A stretch of 64,000 nt of DNA from Paramecium sonneborni (lineage: Eukaryota; Ciliophora; Oligohymenophorea; Peniculida; Parameciidae). The notes below the pieces were generated by a model, which searched no databases, had not been told where the DNA came from, and worked only from the letters and a program-made list of their open reading frames with translations. The DNA lies in assembly GCA_905182985.1 (NCBI GenBank), contig CAJJDN010000050.1, forward strand, positions 496,001-560,000. The letters are read 5' to 3'. Every line of letters begins with the position of its first letter. Positions within the stretch are counted from its first letter, which is position 1. The translations under genes were made by a program, and so were the position numbers. Positions 13,379 to 25,535 of the stretch are shown in pieces.

Positions 13379-13723
13379 AAAAAAATCTATTTCATTTGAT
13401 CGGAAGAAATATCTGAATATTTTTTTTTCCTACATATATATTTCATAAACAAATGCTTTAAACACTTAAAAATTAAGTCATTTAAAAAAATGATTGTATT
13501 TCTTTCCTTGTTATAATATACTAACTACTGATTCATATAATTTTCGAGGATGTTTAGTCATATTCATAAAAAATGAACAAAATCTTTACAGTCAATTGAG
13601 CTCAAAGCTTAAAATTCTCTAAAAATTGTTATGCATTTAGAAATAAATATGTAAAAATGAAAAATGATTAATTAATTCGAATTATTAAATGTATAAAATT
13701 TATATTTATTTATTTTATAAAAA

Positions 13724-15159
13724 TCAATCACCCTACTCATCATTTTCTTCAGCAATTTCTTCAGGATATTCATTTTCTGCCTCTTCTCCTTCTTCATTTA
13801 ATTATTCAGGATCTATTCCAAACAAATGAAGATTTTGCTAATAATAATAATTTATATTTACACTAAATATTTCTCTGAATTGATTATTTTCATTTGCTAA
13901 TTTATCGACTTCATCTTATAATTATTATTTTTCATCACTCATATGTTAATAAAGTTATTTGAAATTTTCAATTAAATCTATAGTTAAAAATAAAATGGCT
14001 ACCTTCTAATTTATGAATTTCTTCATCTTTAGCTTCTAATTATTATCCTAACTCCTATATAACTTCGTCTTTTTCATTATCTTAGCTTTTTGCTGATTTT
14101 TTATTAGATGATTATTATTGTTTTTGCTTAGAACCACTTGCCAATTTGGATTGTAATTCATTAAATGCTTCTTGATTATCTTATAATTATTATTGCAATT
14201 ATTCTATAATTTAATCTTTCATAGATGATTCTTATTAAAGTTATTCCATCATCTATTAAATCTCTTCCTAAATGAACTTAGATGAATAAATACTAAATTA
14301 TATTCTTAAGCAATATTTTCTAATTCTTAAGTTTTCTCTTATAATGCTTATTCTAACTTTTTAATTTAATCTGTTTATTATTTTTTAACTCTATTTACTT
14401 CATCTTATAAATGTTTGTTTGCTTAACTAAGTTTATTGTTCAAATTTTTATTTTCATCTGTCAATTATTAAATTTTTTATTTATCATCTTTTGATCTTTA
14501 TTCATAATCTTATTCAACTTTTGATCTAATAAGTGAATTATAAATATCTTACAATTTTTTTTAGAATTCTTTTTCCTTATCTTTAGCTTAAGATAATTCC
14601 GCTCTCAATCTTTCTGTTTGTTATTACTCTTCTTTAAGTTAATTAATTAACATTTGAGATCCTCTTTCTTGATCTAAATTGAATTTCTAATTCGATGTAT
14701 AGGGCCTTTTATTACCTTATATTTATTACTAATCAACTCTTTTATCATTACTATCAATCTTTTTCTCTAAATAGTCATGCTTATTATTAACTCGATTAAC
14801 ATCATATGTTTTAGAATAATCTTATTTTTTAGAATCATTGCTCAAATAATCTTTGGTTGGCACTTGACTAGTTGGTTTGATATCATTTTTTTTGAAAGAA
14901 TTTCTTTAATCGATTTTCTAAGGAACAGGAACAAAACTCTAGTTTTTTTGATACATTTCTAAATTGTGAATTAAGGTATGATACCCTAATAAGGTATTAT
15001 TTCTGTTTTGTGTTACTAATCTATTGGTCCAGATCTGTTATGAATTTGGGAATCACATGAGTAACATAATCGAAAAGTCTACCCATATCTACATTAATTG
15101 CACTTGATTGTTGCAGGTCTTTATTGACATTTCTAACATTTAACAAAGAGCGATTGCAT
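13724..15159 (-). CDS. B-box zinc-finger protein with long coiled coil
   Basis: The only complete copy. Residues 1-55 form a B-box-like zinc finger: CQKCQQRP..CNQC..LCYSCDSQIHNRSG..QHK, with Cys/His spacing C-x2-C, C-x2-C, C-x2-CD-x3-H and a final His. A Ser/Lys/Gln-rich linker follows, then a coiled coil of over 200 residues starting LINQLKEEQQQTERLRAELS. It ends in an acidic tail (DPEQLNEEGEEAENEYPEE) at TGA 13724-13726. Introns seen: 26 nt after IIPYQ, 27 nt after KEFQKKL, 26 nt, and 25 nt at 13978-14002. B-boxes usually mediate protein interactions, often in TRIM-type proteins; no RING is present here. A structural or scaffold role is inferred. Confidence 0.8.
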
Positions 15160-15428
15160 ATTTACTTTAATCCAAATTTTGAAAAATATAAATACTGTAT
15201 AAGTTATTAATAAAACAAATTTGAATTTTTATTTTCTAATTCAATACATAAATTTATTATGTTTTTAATCTAACTACAAATATACATTTATAAGAGTATT
15301 ATAATTAAGTTAGTAATGGAATGATTAAATTCTAAAAAATTATAATTGATTCTTTTGCACAAGAAATAAAAAGTTATAAACTATATTATTTTTATAATTA
15401 AAAATATTTTTAATATATATATATATAT

Positions 15429-16180
15429 ATGATAAATAAAATCAAAGAATACTTATTGAATACACAGCCCGTTGTTAATGCATTAAAAGATCTTAATATA
15501 TATTCAAATGATAATTAATTTCAATCTCAATAAATGATTTCAAATAGATTAAGATCTTTTTTTGAAAATTAACAAAGTAAGGTATGGTTAGTAAACAATA
15601 ATTTAAGAAGAAGTTTTTGAAGTAATTGTTTGAAGTGGTATAAAAGGAAAGTGGAGAAGAAGGGAATTTGTAGAGAAAATTTAAAATTTTATTATTGCTT
15701 CACATAATCTTAAGTTCATAGGTAGGACGTTCAGAATTAGCAAGAATCTTAATTTCAAAATAATTGTTCATAAAAACTGAAAATACAATAACTTCTAAAA
15801 TGGATTAAGTGTGTCAACTCTATTATAATTATTTATATAAATTGGCATCTTAAGCTACATTTATAAATGAAGAAGTAATGGATGGAGATTTGCTAATATA
15901 TTTTACACTATCAAATTAATGTTATATAGGAATGAGTATGTAAAAGAGTGTTGAAAGTATAGATTAATTTGTATCTAATCCATTATTGGGACATGTGATA
16001 AGGTTTATCTATTATGATTTACAAGATATTTTTATATTCATTTTGAAAGACATAAAGAGTTTAATTGAAAGTAGAGAGTATATCAAATATAAAAGAGAGT
16101 AAATGTTAGAATTATACAAAGAAGTAATGTAAAATATATTATTAAACTGCAGTGTTAAATTCTATAGAAAAAAATGTTGA
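15429..16180 (+). CDS. Unrecognised ~240-residue helical protein
   Basis: It starts MINKIKEYLLNTQPVVNALK. One intron of 26 nt (starting gtatgg) with an AAG acceptor restores the frame at about 15580-15605. The body is hydrophobic and helical but has no clear membrane span: VGRSELARILISKQLF, MDQVCQLYYNYLYKLAS, HVIRFIYYDLQDIFIFILK. It ends LLNCSVKFYRKKC at TGA 16178-16180. It is convergent with RPS6, about 320 bp away. No family recognised; the fold looks like an all-alpha domain. Confidence 0.55.
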
Positions 16181-16499
16181 ATTTTTATTGTTTTAATAGA
16201 CATTTTGAACATTTTTAATAGATAATGCCTCCCTATTCTCTTCCAATAAATCAAGAATCAATAAATTAATTATTAAATAGTACACCAAAGATGCATTCAT
16301 TATAGTAAATAGAAAATAAGTAGGGAAATCAAATAAAATGTAATTAGCCATAAACATCAAAACAAAAGACATCAATAAAATTTGAATTTGAAGAGAAGAA
16401 AAGAAAATAATCAGATTCAACATAATTTTCATTTTCAAATTGAATGTTAATAAATAATAAATTCTTTTTCTGTAATGTACTTTATTTATAATATCATTT

Positions 16500-17473
16500 T
16501 CATTTCTTGGTTTTGGTGGTTGTAGCTTTTTGAGTTTATTATGGAGCTGTCTTAGTTGGAGCAGTTGTTTTAGCTGGAACAGCAGCTTTGACTGGAGCTT
16601 AAGCTTTAGTTGTAGGAGCTTATTTAGTAGCAACTTATGCTGATTTAGTTGTTTTAGCATCTTTAGTCTAATAATATAGAGATTAATAAATACTTTAGGT
16701 TATTCTTAAGTCTTTTCTTTGATTTCAGATGATGCTTTTCTATGTTTCTTATGTGCCTCATGTACATCATGTGCTAATTTTTTATATGCTTCTAAAGCTT
16801 ATTTTGCTTTAGTTCTTCTTGCTTATTCAGTCTTCTTTTAAATAGTCTTTCTTCTCAATCTTGATTCAGTAACAAGTCTTTAAATCTTTGTAGCTTTTTA
16901 TCTCTTCTTTCCATCTTTTGTAGTCCATGTTCTTCTAATAAGATTCTTTTAGACTAGGGCAACACCATCAGTTTTCTTGAATCCAAATAATCTTCTTAAT
17001 TTAGTTAATCTCTTTGGACCTAATCTTCTTGGAACATTTTAATCTGTAAGTCCAGCAATTTCATTTGCTCCCTTTTTAACAACTTATAAGGCAAGGACTC
17101 TAATGTCTTAACCAACAATGCATCCTCTTATTGATTTTCTTTTCATTTCACCATCTTTTCTTGGTCTATAACCTTTATGTCCTTTTCTCATTAAAATTCT
17201 AACTCTTCCTTTAAAGAGAACACCTTGTCTCATTGGAAATCCTTATTTATCATTACCACCTGTGATTTTGAATATATATCCTTTAAATTCATCACCAAGG
17301 TTATCAGCTTCTACTACTTGACCCATTCTCTTATCGAAGAAAATTGAACTAAGCAATTCTTACATATTATTACCATTTCTTATCATCATCTATTTCGACT
17401 GTCTTCTAAGCACCAGTTAAGGGATAGGATATATTGAACTATATTAAGAATATTTTGTATATGTTACCTTCAT
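16500..17473 (-). CDS. RPS6: 40S ribosomal protein eS6
   Basis: Small-subunit ribosomal protein. Conserved blocks: [98 protein letters not shown]. Three introns: 29 nt after codon 2 (17439-17467), 25 nt (17349-17373) and 26 nt (16668-16693). About 297 residues, versus roughly 250 in animals. The region equivalent to the S6-kinase site reads [13 protein letters not shown]. It is followed by an Ala/Thr/Lys/Gln tail of about 45 residues ([19 protein letters not shown]). The 5' half is duplicated at 18398-18683 by the assembly overlap. TGA at 16500-16502. Confidence 0.95.
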
Positions 17474-18396
17474 TAAAATCTTTGGATTTTTTAAATTAGA
17501 TTTAAAATTATGTGTTTCACAATTTAATATTATCTACAGAGCATCACATCAATTTTAATATATATAATTTTATTACATCAAAGTACAACAATCATAAACA
17601 TTAATATTCAATTTTCACAATCTTCCATTCTTATCTATTTGCTTTATTTGCACAATAATTACATACAAATTCATATTTCAATTTTTAATCCACCAATATG
17701 TAAGATATTAATTCTTTTCTGCATTTTATACATTTAAAATACAAATTTGGACTTTATATTTATTATTCTAATTCAAATTATATCATTTTTGGAATTACTT
17801 TAAAATTTGTATGATCTAAAAACATTTCTTCTAAACTTCCTTATATTAATAATCTATGTAAATTTGGATTACATTCTTTTATTTAAATCACTCCATAACT
17901 AATTGATTTTTAATCACAATAATAACATTCTCTCATTATATAAGCACAACCATTACAATATCTTACATGTCCACAGGGTATCATTACACTGTCTATTATT
18001 GACAACTTACAAAATCTGCATTTACATATAAATTTTCTCTTTGATTCACTTTCCTCATTAAACTATTATTCAAAACCATATGTTGGCATTAATAATCCTG
18101 GTTATAATACAATCTTTGGAACTGAACGAATCATACCTATTGCTTAAATTTCACTCTTAAACTATGTAAAACTTATAATATTAGCCCATCTACTAAAACT
18201 TAATAATTATCTTTTCATAGAAAATTATAATGTTATTGATACTTTTTTCTAATTCTTTTCAAAAATTATATTTTTCTTCCAATTACAAATTTAATAAAAA
18301 AAATCACTACATAAAAGTTATTTTTCTTAAACAGGAAGTTAAGAATAAATTTCAATTTGAATCTCTTCTAAAAGTATTTATGTATAACTTCCTATA
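17188..18396. repeat. First copy of 1,209-bp direct duplication (RPS6 / RING-gene region)
   Basis: Repeated at 18398-19606 after a single N at 18397. It covers the 5' half of RPS6, the intergenic gap and the 3' half of the RING gene. The first copy stops at the N while the second continues into the full gene. Probable unmerged contig overlap. Confidence 0.9.
17592..18396 (-). pseudogene. Truncated copy of the RING/degenerate-GTPase gene
   Basis: The C-terminal half of the gene at 18802-20370, identical by eye and cut by the N at 18397. Best read as an assembly duplicate. Confidence 0.8.
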
Positions 18397-18397
18397 N

Positions 18398-18683
18398 TCA
18401 TTAAAATTCTAACTCTTCCTTTAAAGAGAACACCTTGTCTCATTGGAAATCCTTATTTATCATTACCACCTGTGATTTTGAATATATATCCTTTAAATTC
18501 ATCACCAAGGTTATCAGCTTCTACTACTTGACCCATTCTCTTATCGAAGAAAATTGAACTAAGCAATTCTTACATATTATTACCATTTCTTATCATCATC
18601 TATTTCGACTGTCTTCTAAGCACCAGTTAAGGGATAGGATATATTGAACTATATTAAGAATATTTTGTATATGTTACCTTCAT
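18398..18683 (-). pseudogene. RPS6: Truncated duplicate of RPS6 5' part
   Basis: Contains the eS6 start, both 5' introns and the first part of the protein, and is then interrupted at the N. Duplicate of 17188-17473 caused by the repeated block. Confidence 0.8.
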
Positions 18684-18801
18684 TAAAATCTTTGGATTTT
18701 TTAAATTAGATTTAAAATTATGTGTTTCACAATTTAATATTATCTACAGAGCATCACATCAATTTTAATATATATAATTTTATTACATCAAAGTACAACA
18801 A

Positions 18802-20370
18802 TCATAAACATTAATATTCAATTTTCACAATCTTCCATTCTTATCTATTTGCTTTATTTGCACAATAATTACATACAAATTCATATTTCAATTTTTAATC
18901 CACCAATATGTAAGATATTAATTCTTTTCTGCATTTTATACATTTAAAATACAAATTTGGACTTTATATTTATTATTCTAATTCAAATTATATCATTTTT
19001 GGAATTACTTTAAAATTTGTATGATCTAAAAACATTTCTTCTAAACTTCCTTATATTAATAATCTATGTAAATTTGGATTACATTCTTTTATTTAAATCA
19101 CTCCATAACTAATTGATTTTTAATCACAATAATAACATTCTCTCATTATATAAGCACAACCATTACAATATCTTACATGTCCACAGGGTATCATTACACT
19201 GTCTATTATTGACAACTTACAAAATCTGCATTTACATATAAATTTTCTCTTTGATTCACTTTCCTCATTAAACTATTATTCAAAACCATATGTTGGCATT
19301 AATAATCCTGGTTATAATACAATCTTTGGAACTGAACGAATCATACCTATTGCTTAAATTTCACTCTTAAACTATGTAAAACTTATAATATTAGCCCATC
19401 TACTAAAACTTAATAATTATCTTTTCATAGAAAATTATAATGTTATTGATACTTTTTTCTAATTCTTTTCAAAAATTATATTTTTCTTCCAATTACAAAT
19501 TTAATAAAAAAAATCACTACATAAAAGTTATTTTTCTTAAACAGGAAGTTAAGAATAAATTTCAATTTGAATCTCTTCTAAAAGTATTTATGTATAACTT
19601 CCTATACTACCTTCTTGTAACTATATTTTTTTATCAATTTATATCTGAACTATCATACCTTCTAAAGCTACCGCTATCTCTTTGTTAAATGATATTATCT
19701 TCTAAATTAAAATTTCTTCTTTATCAATATACAATTTTTGACCTTTAAAAAGAGCTCCATTTACTATTACTATTTCTGCATTGACACTATCTATAGGATT
19801 TGTCACAATAAAATTTGTTTCCAAATATTTTGTCTCCAAATCCATGTTTATAGTATTTTTTTAGATTAATTCAAAACGAAACCTTTCATTAGTTGTATAT
19901 GTATAATTTGTTTAAACTTTATTTTATTCGCATGCATTAGTTACTTAAAACTCAAGTTTTTTTAAAATTTCTTTAAATTATGCAATTTAATCTTCTGTCT
20001 CTAAAACTATTAGCATTTATTCAAACTAAAGCAAAATACATAATATAAGTAATTTTATAGGATTTAAAGGTTTTTGTTTAAATTCCATCTTAAAGGTATC
20101 TAAATCATTTTTAGTTAAAAAAAACACAACATTTTTAAAAGGGTACAATTATTAGTAATATTTTGAAATATGCACCGATAATTTAAATCCATTTTCTTAT
20201 ATTTCTGGTATAATAATTCGTGCAAATAGTTTTTCTTTCTTACAATGAAATGCATTGAATTGATCTTTATGGATGATTTTTTCTTCTTGTAAAGCTTATA
20301 AATGAGAATTTTTTGATCCTACAAATGCACAATATCTATATTTGCTTTTTTTTTTATTCTTTGTATTCAT
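18802..20370 (-). CDS. RING-finger protein on a degenerate EF1A/eRF3/Hbs1-like scaffold
   Basis: An intronless frame of about 522 residues, start MNTKNKKKSKYRYCAFVG. Residues about 75-135 (KNVVFFLTKNDLDTF, then IKLLILCILLQFEQMLIVLE) align in order with the tail of an EF1A-class G domain, but no GHVDxGKS P-loop or NKxD is left. Residues about 175-250 resemble translation-factor domain II (AEIVIVNGALFKGQKLYI, IISFNKEIAVALEGMIVQIQ). Residues about 280-345 end like domain III (SRWANIISFTQFKSEIQAIG then MIRSV). A RING-like finger follows (CKCRFC..IPCGHVRYCNGC..CYYC), and then a second Cys pair set (CIKCRKEL..CNYCANK). Predicted: ubiquitin-ligase-type protein that may dock on ribosomes or translation factors. 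The scaffold homology is my alignment by eye. Confidence 0.65.
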
Positions 20371-20682
20371 TATTATTTTAAATTAGTATATTTATTATTG
20401 TTTCATAAAAGAAAATTATATATTGTATAATATTTTAATTTCATTATTGTATTTTAGAACAAAATAAAGCTCATTAAATAAATTTTCATTAGTTAGTAAA
20501 AATAAAAAAATTATTGAAATTTATCTTGTATTGATTTACATAGGACTCTTTATTTATAAGTATTCTTTAAGTATATTATATATGCATTTATTTATGTTTA
20601 TAATATTTATAAGGAATAAATGTAAATGTTAGATATTTATATATATTGTTTATGTGGATATTTGTTATAATTAATTTTTGAA

Positions 20683-20979
20683 ATGGGATGTTTTTAATCT
20701 AGAAATGAAAAATAGATTGAAGAATAAATGGAATAGGCAGCAATGAAAGAATAAGATAAAAGTAATAAAAATGTGTAGTTTTTAGATAATGACTTAAATT
20801 TGGTGAGTTGTTCATGTTCAGAGAGTGTAGTTAGTTAAAATAAATCTACTAAGAAGGTTTCTATAGAAGAATGTCGAAATTCTTTTAATAAAAGTATAGA
20901 TTTAATGGAGGAAGTAAACAAGAAACTTGAAGCATTTTCAGGAAATGATTCAGATTTATCAGATAGTGAATTAAATTGA
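20683..20979 (+). CDS. Small N-terminally acylated acidic protein
   Basis: 98 residues starting MGCFQSRNEKQIEEQMEQ. Gly2 with Ser6 fits an N-myristoylation signal and Cys3 is a likely palmitoylation site, so membrane anchoring is predicted. The rest is hydrophilic: VSCSCSESVVSQNKS, then a helical stretch SIDLMEEVNKKLEAFSG and an acidic SDLSDSELN end. An in-frame upstream ATG at 20626 would add a hydrophobic leader; MGC was preferred for its clear motif. No introns seen. No family recognised. Confidence 0.55.
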
Positions 20980-21030
20980 TTGAATGAAACATATACTGAA
21001 TGTTGATATAATTAAATACAATTATCATCA

Positions 21031-23872
21031 TCATTGATTTGCTGATTCAATAATCTCTTCATATTTTTTGATGCTTAAGTTGATATTAGTTACTTATAGT
21101 GATAAAGCTCCATCAGAATAATTGTTTAACGATTCATAAATTGGTTTAACAATAACTTTTAAGAAACCTGCTTCATTTTTGGCATATTGTACTTGATTAT
21201 CTAAATTTCTTAAATATGGAGTTTAAGCAATGCCAATAATATCTTCTAATTGAGACTTAAATTAATTAAGTTTAAAAAAATTACTTAAGCTTAAAATTCT
21301 TTTCTTAATCTTTCACTCCATGCTCTAGCTACTTAATGTTATTTTGCTGCACCAAAGAAATCTGCTGCATGTGTTAAAAATCCACTTAACAAAAGTTTAT
21401 TCTCTTCAGTTTCTAATTTTATAATTATAATTATAAAATACCAAATATTTTTGGATCTCCTTTAGATTAACCAAATCTAATTTCAATATCATTTAATAAA
21501 TTAAAATGATATTGATTATCTGTAGCTAAAATATTATTAACAACATATTTTCTTATTGTTATTTTATCTGTTTTTGGTATTTAACCAAAAAAATCACATT
21601 ATTTATGTGCTAATATTTTATATGTTACTGCAACATGATGATTTTCCAGTACTGATTTATCATTATATAATAATGCTAATTTAGTTTAAGCATTAACTTA
21701 AAATAAATTTGTTGTTCCTGAATGATCTACATCATGACATAATCCAGCAAATGTCATTGCATATCTTTATAAATCTGAAAAATATTAACCAAATTTTTAA
21801 TGATGACCAAATAAATAACACCCATGCATAACATTAACACCATGAGTAAAATTGTGAAATGGATTAGACTTTTTATTATATTTGTATTTCAAAATTGTCA
21901 TAAAATTTATAAATTCTTTATTTAGTAATGGATACTATTTTGTATACTCACACATTTAAAATAGGTTAAAAGCAATAATATATTTATTCTTATACATTTT
22001 CTTATTCAAAAGATTGAATTCGTAATCCAATAATTTTTATTATAAATTTGAATCTATAGCAATTCTTCGAATTTCAGGATTTTTTACATCTTCTTCATCA
22101 TATTTATTTAAAAATTGTTATAACTTTTTTGATGCTTATTTCATTGTATAATTTCGATATTTCTCTAAATCTTAATCATGATCTTAATTAGCAGTTTATG
22201 TTATTTTTCTTCTATCCTAATCTGGAAGGTACATCACTAATGCTGATTGTCTCAAAAATTGATTTTCCATCATGAGTTATTTAGATTTAAAGGCTAAAGT
22301 TGCCTTTCTTATTGTAAGTAAGATTTTTACTTTGCTTCTAAATATCTTAAATAAATCTGCAAGAGGTCTAAAATTAATACAATTTATTTACCTTTTTACT
22401 TAAATATTAAATAAAAATACTGAAATTTATTTAATTTATTTTTTAAATCCTCTTTCTATCTTTAATGAAAACTTAAAAAATCCATCATTAAATTCTAAAT
22501 GATCATTTGGAGAATCAATAATTTCTTTTACTTTTTAAATGATTGTATGATTAGAATCAAATATTTTATAAATTGGATCACCATAATTCATTTCTTTAGG
22601 TAAACTATATTTTGATCTAGATTTATAAATAATTAATAATTACACAAATTGATCATGATTCCATTAAACAGTCATATAATAAAGATTAAAGAAATTGTTG
22701 AAAAACAAACACATAATCATTTCATTATGTTAAGTAACTTATTAAAATGATTCTAATAAGTCTTTTTTGAGTTTTAATTTTTTTTTAAATTTTTTTATTG
22801 ATTTTTTAAAAGTACTTTTAATTTTATTAACTAGTTGTAAAGAGAGATTACCCTCTAATTCAATTCCAATTATATCTAGATCACTTGAAAGTAGTATTAA
22901 TAAATAATTAGTAATAGTTTGTTATTTAGTCAGTTCTTTTTCAAATTAACATAAAAAGTTTTATAAATTAAATTATTGCATAATTTAAACTAAAATTTGA
23001 AACATCAATTTATAATTATACAATTCAATAGTTCTAGATACAAGTTATAGTATTTCATTTCTAACAGATTGCATTTTCTTTAATCCAACAATTTAATATC
23101 CTTAATAAATTAATGTGATAAATTTATCATAAAGAAAAGTAGCCATAAAGTATTATGAATATGTTTTATTGACATTATCACTAAAAGTTAAAAACAGGAC
23201 AGCATGTTACGAGATAATATATTATTTAGGAAGATTATGTGTCTTAAGTAAAGCATAATGTTCTGTTTATGTATTATTAAGTTGATGAGCATTTTATTTA
23301 TGTGCCCAAGAACTAATTTTATATTCTTCCTTAAAGAATTTAAAATCAAAATTATTGGTTAGAATAACACATTGATGTCCTTCTTCGAATTGAATTAGAT
23401 AAAATTCTTCCACATAAAATTGTTTTAAGATTAATTTTATTAAATCTTTGATTTCTTATAAATGATGCTATGCTTTGAAACATTCTTCATAAATTTCATT
23501 CATATTAGTCTAAAATAATTGATATGAAAAATATTGGATACCTTGATGTCTCTATAAAATTCTTTGATTTTTCCTTTAAGTTGTGAGTTAATGCTAACAA
23601 CAGATTCACTAAATATATAGATAATAGGAATACAAGTAAGATTTTATTATATGTTCACTTTCATTTTTATTGTTAAGAATGATTGAAACTCCAGATAAAA
23701 AATCATTTTAAGACAAACCCTTTTCATAATCCATAAATAGAGCTTTCAATTCAGCATTATCATTGATAGCATAATCACATAAACGTGTATATTGATCAGT
23801 TGTTATTAATTTCTTATTTTTAAGACTGATAAGTAGAGCAGTTAATCGACTTGATTGAGCTAAATAACTCAT
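21031..23872 (-). CDS. Class I 3',5'-cyclic nucleotide phosphodiesterase
   Basis: Hydrolyses cAMP and/or cGMP. The C-terminal catalytic domain shows the metal-binding set: FHNFTHGVNVMH (HNxxH), GLCHDVDHSGTTN (HD and DHxG), LLYNDKSVLENHH and LTHAADFFG (distal Asp). The roughly 550-residue N-terminal region is helical and hydrophilic (QFYVEEFYLIQFEEGHQCVI), possibly a degenerate GAF-like sensor, and has no membrane span. About 915 residues. Introns 25 nt (23609-23633) and 32 nt (23510-23541), plus one near the 3' end with an AAG acceptor. It starts MSYLAQSSRLTALLISLKNK and stops at TGA 21031-21033. cAMP/cGMP specificity cannot be read here. Confidence 0.9.
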
Positions 23873-24088
23873 ATTTTAAATTATATAATTTTTATAAAAA
23901 GTTCTGAGAACAACACAAAGATAATCATAATGAAGAATTCTAATAGTAAATATCCATATAACTCATTATTTCTAATTAATATAAATATATAAATTATATA
24001 AAATGAAATGAGTTTAACTTAAAACAAATCTATACTTTTCACTACTAAATTTATCTTTCTCGAACTGAATTAATTTTATTAACCAAAT

Positions 24089-25228
24089 TCAATTTCCAAT
24101 TTCTTGTCTTTGGAGTTAATAATTCATGATCAACTTATTAATAATCACTTAAAATTAATAATGTATAAGATACTGCTTAAATGTAGTTATGAATTACCCT
24201 TAAAAAGAAGGAGTTTTAATAATTTGGGTAGTTTTTTATTATGGACTCAAAGGATAAAAGTCAATAGAAGCTCTCTCTTTAGTAAAAAAGATATCAGAAT
24301 TTGATATGGGATTTCTAAATAATAAATGATTGATATTAATACAATTTAGAATAACTATTTTTAAAATTAGGCAATCTTTCATAGTTCTAATGCCATTTAA
24401 ATTCTTGATTATAATTAGAATTTCCATTAAGTAGTAATTTTCCAGTTGTAGAATTGGTTGGTGCTTTCATAATTTCAGGTTTTTCAGGTTATTTAAAATT
24501 AATGTGATTAGCCTAAAAATAATAAAATTAAAGAACACTTTATATGTAGTTAAAGCAGCCATTGCTAAAACACTTCTCTCTGATGTTGGTTTAAATGATT
24601 GGATTATCTCATTTTAAATTGGTTTCTAAAAATACTGTTTATAAGTAGTAGTATTTTAATTTGGAGAATTATATTATTTGTAATCTTCATATATTCTTGA
24701 GTCAATCCCAACTTTACGATCAATTGATTTCAAAGTGAAATCTTTAGAATATTAAGTTTAAAACTTTTAAGGTATAACAAAGCGTGACATATTCAAATCT
24801 CCAATAGCTCTCTCTTATAAATATAATCCTAATAAATTATAAAAGTAATCTTTGTTGTCTTCCAATAATTTCTCTACTGTAGTTTCTAATAATAATTCTT
24901 AAGGAATGATTTCTAACCATATTGGATCAGTAGCAGGAATTTCAATACCATCAAATACATCCTAAGAAATACAAGGGATTGAATTTGATGTTTGAGAAGC
25001 CATATTACTATGCGATTTTATGGTATTTGTATCAGTTTTATCTGTTTTTTAGGAATTCTCTACTTTCGATGAGACATCCTAATTTCCCTTTTGAGGAAGT
25101 TGATTAAGGGTATTATTGCATATTTTCTTATTCTTTCTTTTCAAAAGAACAGTTTTTCGAGATAGTTAGGGACCTATAATGTTTGGAGTATTATTGGAAA
25201 GAACTTATCTTAATTAATCTGATATCAT
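24089..25228 (-). CDS. Unrecognised Ser/Asn/Gln-rich protein
   Basis: It starts MISDQLRQVLSNNTPNIIG. The N-terminal 90 residues are low-complexity Ser/Thr/Lys. A more ordered part follows: ISQDVFDGIEIPATDPIW, IIPQELLLETTVEKLLEDN, YFYNLLGLYLQERAIGDLNM and IDRKVGIDSRIYEDYKQY. Introns of 26 nt (an unusual GTG donor) and 28 nt join the downstream exons, and the last TGA is at 24089-24091. No signal peptide, Cys cluster or membrane span. The short frame at 24239-24427 is one exon of this gene. No family recognised. Confidence 0.5.
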
Positions 25229-25535
25229 ATTTATTTGATATTTTATGTTCATCTTTCGATTAGATTTAATTAGATAATATCCTAATTATCATCTATAGTG
25301 ATTAAAATTAAGATGATTCGTTAAACATCATTAAAATGTTGCAGATTTATTGTGAATTAAAATTGAGATAAATAGAGTGAAATAGGAAGGATTTAGAAGA
25401 GGATGAATTGAAATAGTTAGATATAGATTAAGTTACATGTATATATAAGTATTATATTGAATTATGTATAGAAAATATAATACAGTTCTATACAAACTTA
25501 ATATTATTTTAATAATTAGAAAAACGACTTATCTA

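Noticed and set aside
16193..16660. 155-codon Leu/Lys-rich minus-strand ORF
   Set aside because: It reads the Ala/Lys tail of RPS6 in another frame and runs past the true TGA at 16500-16502; conserved eS6 sequence fixes the correct frame.
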